Origin: Pseudonocardia parietis
GTDB lineage: Bacteria; Actinomycetota; Actinomycetes; Mycobacteriales; Pseudonocardiaceae
Length of the DNA stretch: 64,000 bases
NCBI RefSeq assembly: GCF_017876315.1
Contig: NZ_JAGINU010000001.1
Coordinates: 992,001 to 1,056,000, forward strand
Reading direction: 5' to 3'
Positions within the stretch are counted from its first letter, which is position 1; every line of letters starts with the position of its first letter. Of this stretch, positions 62,663-64,000 are shown piece by piece. The position numbers and the translations under genes were made by a program. The notes under the pieces are model-generated. The model saw nothing but the letters and a program-made list of their open reading frames with translations, did no database searches and was not told the origin of the DNA.

Positions 62663-63490
62663 ATGGCACGTCGTGTCACCGAGCTCCAGGTGCTGCGCAC
62701 CGTGAGCCTGAGCCCGCACATGGTCCGAGTCGTCGCCGGTGGTGACGGCCTCGCGGCCTTCCCGCGGACCGAACACACCGACCGTTACGTCAAGATCCTG
62801 TTCCCGCTGCCCGGTGTCGAGTACCCCGAGCCGCTGGACATGGACGTCGTGCACGCCGAGTACCCGCGCGAGCAGTGGCCGGCGCAGCGCACCTACACGG
62901 TGCGGTCGCTCGACCACGACGCAGGCGAGATGGTCATCGACTTCGTGCACCACGGCGACACCGGCCTCGCCGGGCCGTGGGCCGCCTCCGCGCAGCCCGG
63001 CGACCGGCTGCGGATGCTCGGCCCCGGCGGCGCCTACGTCCCCGATCCCGATGCGGACTGGCATCTGTTCGTCGGCGACGATGCCGCCCTGCCCGCGATC
63101 TGCGCCGCCCTCGAGCGCCTCCCGGCCGATCGGCCCGCGCTCGCGGTCCTGCAGGTCGACGGCCCCGGGGACGTGCTCGGGCTGCCGGCGCGGGCCGGGA
63201 CGACCGTGCAGTGGCTGTACCGCTCGGAGGCCGGTGGCGACCCGGAGAGCACGCAGCTGCCCGACGCCGTGCGCGCCCTGACCTTTCCGACGGGTCGGGT
63301 GCACGCCTTCGTGCACGGTGAGGCGATCGCCGTCCGGGACCTGCGCCGCCACCTCACCCGCGAGCGCGGGATCGCCAAGGACGACCTGTCGATCTCCGGC
63401 TACTGGCGCCGTGGCCGCGACGAGGAGGGCTTCCGCGAGTTCAAGGCCGCCGAGCGAACCGAACAGGAAGCCGCCCGGCCGGTGGGGTGA
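62663..63490 (+). CDS. Siderophore-interacting protein (FAD-dependent ferric-siderophore reductase)
   Basis: The 275-aa protein has the FAD-binding domain with the RTYTVRSLD motif (RxYTxR) and the FVHHGDTGLAGPWAASAQPGD segment. The NAD(P)H domain follows with FVGDDAALPAICAALERLP and ISGYWRRGRDEEGFREFK. It reduces ferric siderophores to release iron in the cytoplasm (ViuB/SIP family). No siderophore genes adjoin it. It is an addition between lsr2 and clpC relative to mycobacteria. Confidence 0.93.
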   Translation: MARRVTELQVLRTVSLSPHMVRVVAGGDGLAAFPRTEHTDRYVKILFPLPGVEYPEPLDMDVVHAEYPREQWPAQRTYTVRSLDHDAGEMVIDFVHHGDTGLAGPWAASAQPGDRLRMLGPGGAYVPDPDADWHLFVGDDAALPAICAALERLPADRPALAVLQVDGPGDVLGLPARAGTTVQWLYRSEAGGDPESTQLPDAVRALTFPTGRVHAFVHGEAIAVRDLRRHLTRERGIAKDDLSISGYWRRGRDEEGFREFKAAERTEQEAARPVG

Positions 63491-63582
63491 ACCCGGCCGG
63501 GAACACGCGGGACGGCACACGTGTTACGTCGGCATGCCTCCCGGTGCACGTCAGGTGGAGGCGCAGGCCCCCCTGCGACCGA

Positions 63583-63588
63583 TACAGT
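63583..63588 (+). promoter_or_regulatory. Possible -10 hexamer of clpC
   Basis: TACAGT would give a leader of about 145 nt before the clpC TTG. The leader includes two 14-bp direct repeats. No good -35 is seen. Confidence 0.35.
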
Positions 63589-63632
63589 GGTATGAGGCCT
63601 ACCCGCGAGGGGCGGCCTGGCGCGGTGTCACG

Positions 63633-63664
63633 CGAGGGCGCAGTGTTTGACGAGGGCGCAGTGT
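63633..63664. repeat. 14-bp direct repeats in the clpC upstream region
   Basis: CGAGGGCGCAGTGT occurs at 63633-63646 and 63651-63664, spaced 18 bp start to start. They could be tandem binding sites for a clp regulator or a duplicated leader piece. Confidence 0.6.
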
Positions 63665-63739
63665 CGGACCCGGTGCGCCGGGACTTCACGGAGATGCTGG
63701 TCGCGCCGTACGTGAGGCGCAGCAGGCAAGGAGTGCGAA

Positions 63740-64000
63740 TTGTTCGAGAGGTTCACCGACCGAGCGCGACGTGTTGTCGTCCTGGCCCAGGAAGAGGCCC
63801 GGATGCTCAACCACAACTACATCGGGACCGAGCACATCCTCCTTGGCCTGATCCACGAGGGTGAGGGCGTCGCCGCGAAGGCGCTCGAGTCCCTCGGAAT
63901 CGCTCTGGAGGGCGTGCGGCAGCAGGTCGAGGAGATCATCGGCCAGGGCCAGCAGGCCCCGTCCGGGCACATTCCCTTCACGCCCCGGGCGAAGAAGGTG
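63740..64000 (+). CDS. clpC: ATP-dependent Clp protease ATPase subunit ClpC, 5' part only
   Basis: The first 87 codons are present. The rare TTG at 63740 follows AAGGAG with 6 nt between, and the encoded [36 protein letters not shown] is the classic start of actinobacterial ClpC. This is the first half of the N-terminal repeat that binds adaptors and substrates; the AAA modules lie outside the window. ClpC unfolds proteins for ClpP. It follows lsr2 and the siderophore-interacting gene. Confidence 0.97.
   Translation, partial: MFERFTDRARRVVVLAQEEARMLNHNYIGTEHILLGLIHEGEGVAAKALESLGIALEGVRQQVEEIIGQGQQAPSGHIPFTPRAKKV

Noticed and set aside
1..64000. tRNA, rRNA, riboswitch, insertion sequence, prophage or CRISPR
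   Set aside because: No cloverleaf, conserved rRNA segment, transposase, integrase, phage structural gene or regularly spaced repeat array was recognised by reading. Short RNAs could be missed without a covariance search.

Overview
The window is very GC-rich actinobacterial chromosome (about 73% GC by eye). Lsr2, ClpC, a DUF222/HNH (13E12-type) gene, GTG starts and promoter-to-start spacings typical of leaderless mRNAs point to the order Pseudonocardiales, probably Pseudonocardia. The genus is an inference. I see no tRNA, rRNA, CRISPR array, insertion sequence or phage gene.

The left part (1-42 kb) is accessory metabolism in short, often divergent units. 1-3.1 kb: a GAF-domain activator facing a Baeyer-Villiger monooxygenase plus alpha/beta hydrolase, a ketone-to-ester-to-acid route. 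5.1-8.7 kb: a ycsG-ycsF-ycsI-like set (NRAMP-fold permease, PxpA, DUF1445) facing a GntR regulator. 8.8-12.7 kb: an AviRa-like methyltransferase, then an animal-type haem peroxidase closely followed by a DUF2235 lipase. 13.9-16.2 kb: an ArsR repressor facing a P1B-4-type metal ATPase. 16.3-25.2 kb: a TetR repressor and a biotin-dependent acyl-CoA carboxylase plus acyl-CoA dehydrogenase operon carrying the same 16-bp operator. A histidine kinase, an RGCVC-type small protein and a response regulator lie between them. 25.2-42.9 kb: an SGNH hydrolase/TetR pair, a frameshifted HNH endonuclease, an MDR oxidoreductase, a membrane-anchored spermidine-synthase-like protein, DUF418, a second two-component system, a secreted peptidase, SurE, phosphofructokinase, a SirB1-like protein with an RsbA-like anti-sigma protein, and MaoC plus thiolase.

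The right part (42.9-64 kb) is a housekeeping block whose order matches, from general knowledge, Mycobacterium tuberculosis Rv3628 to Rv3596c: ppa, dacB, DUF2342 protease, tilS, hpt, ftsH, folE-folP-folB-folK, DUF3180, a membrane protein (here PrsW), DUF2520, panC, panD, coaX, lysS, lsr2, clpC. Additions here are a secreted trypsin-like protease before ftsH, a VapBC-type toxin-antitoxin pair between coaX and lysS, and a siderophore-interacting protein between lsr2 and clpC. The fol and pan genes are tightly packed, mostly by stop/start overlaps.

A recurring feature is a TANNNT -10 hexamer 6-8 nt before the start codon. It occurs at more than ten genes and decides several starts chosen here. 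The window cuts the first gene (GAF regulator) and the last gene (clpC).
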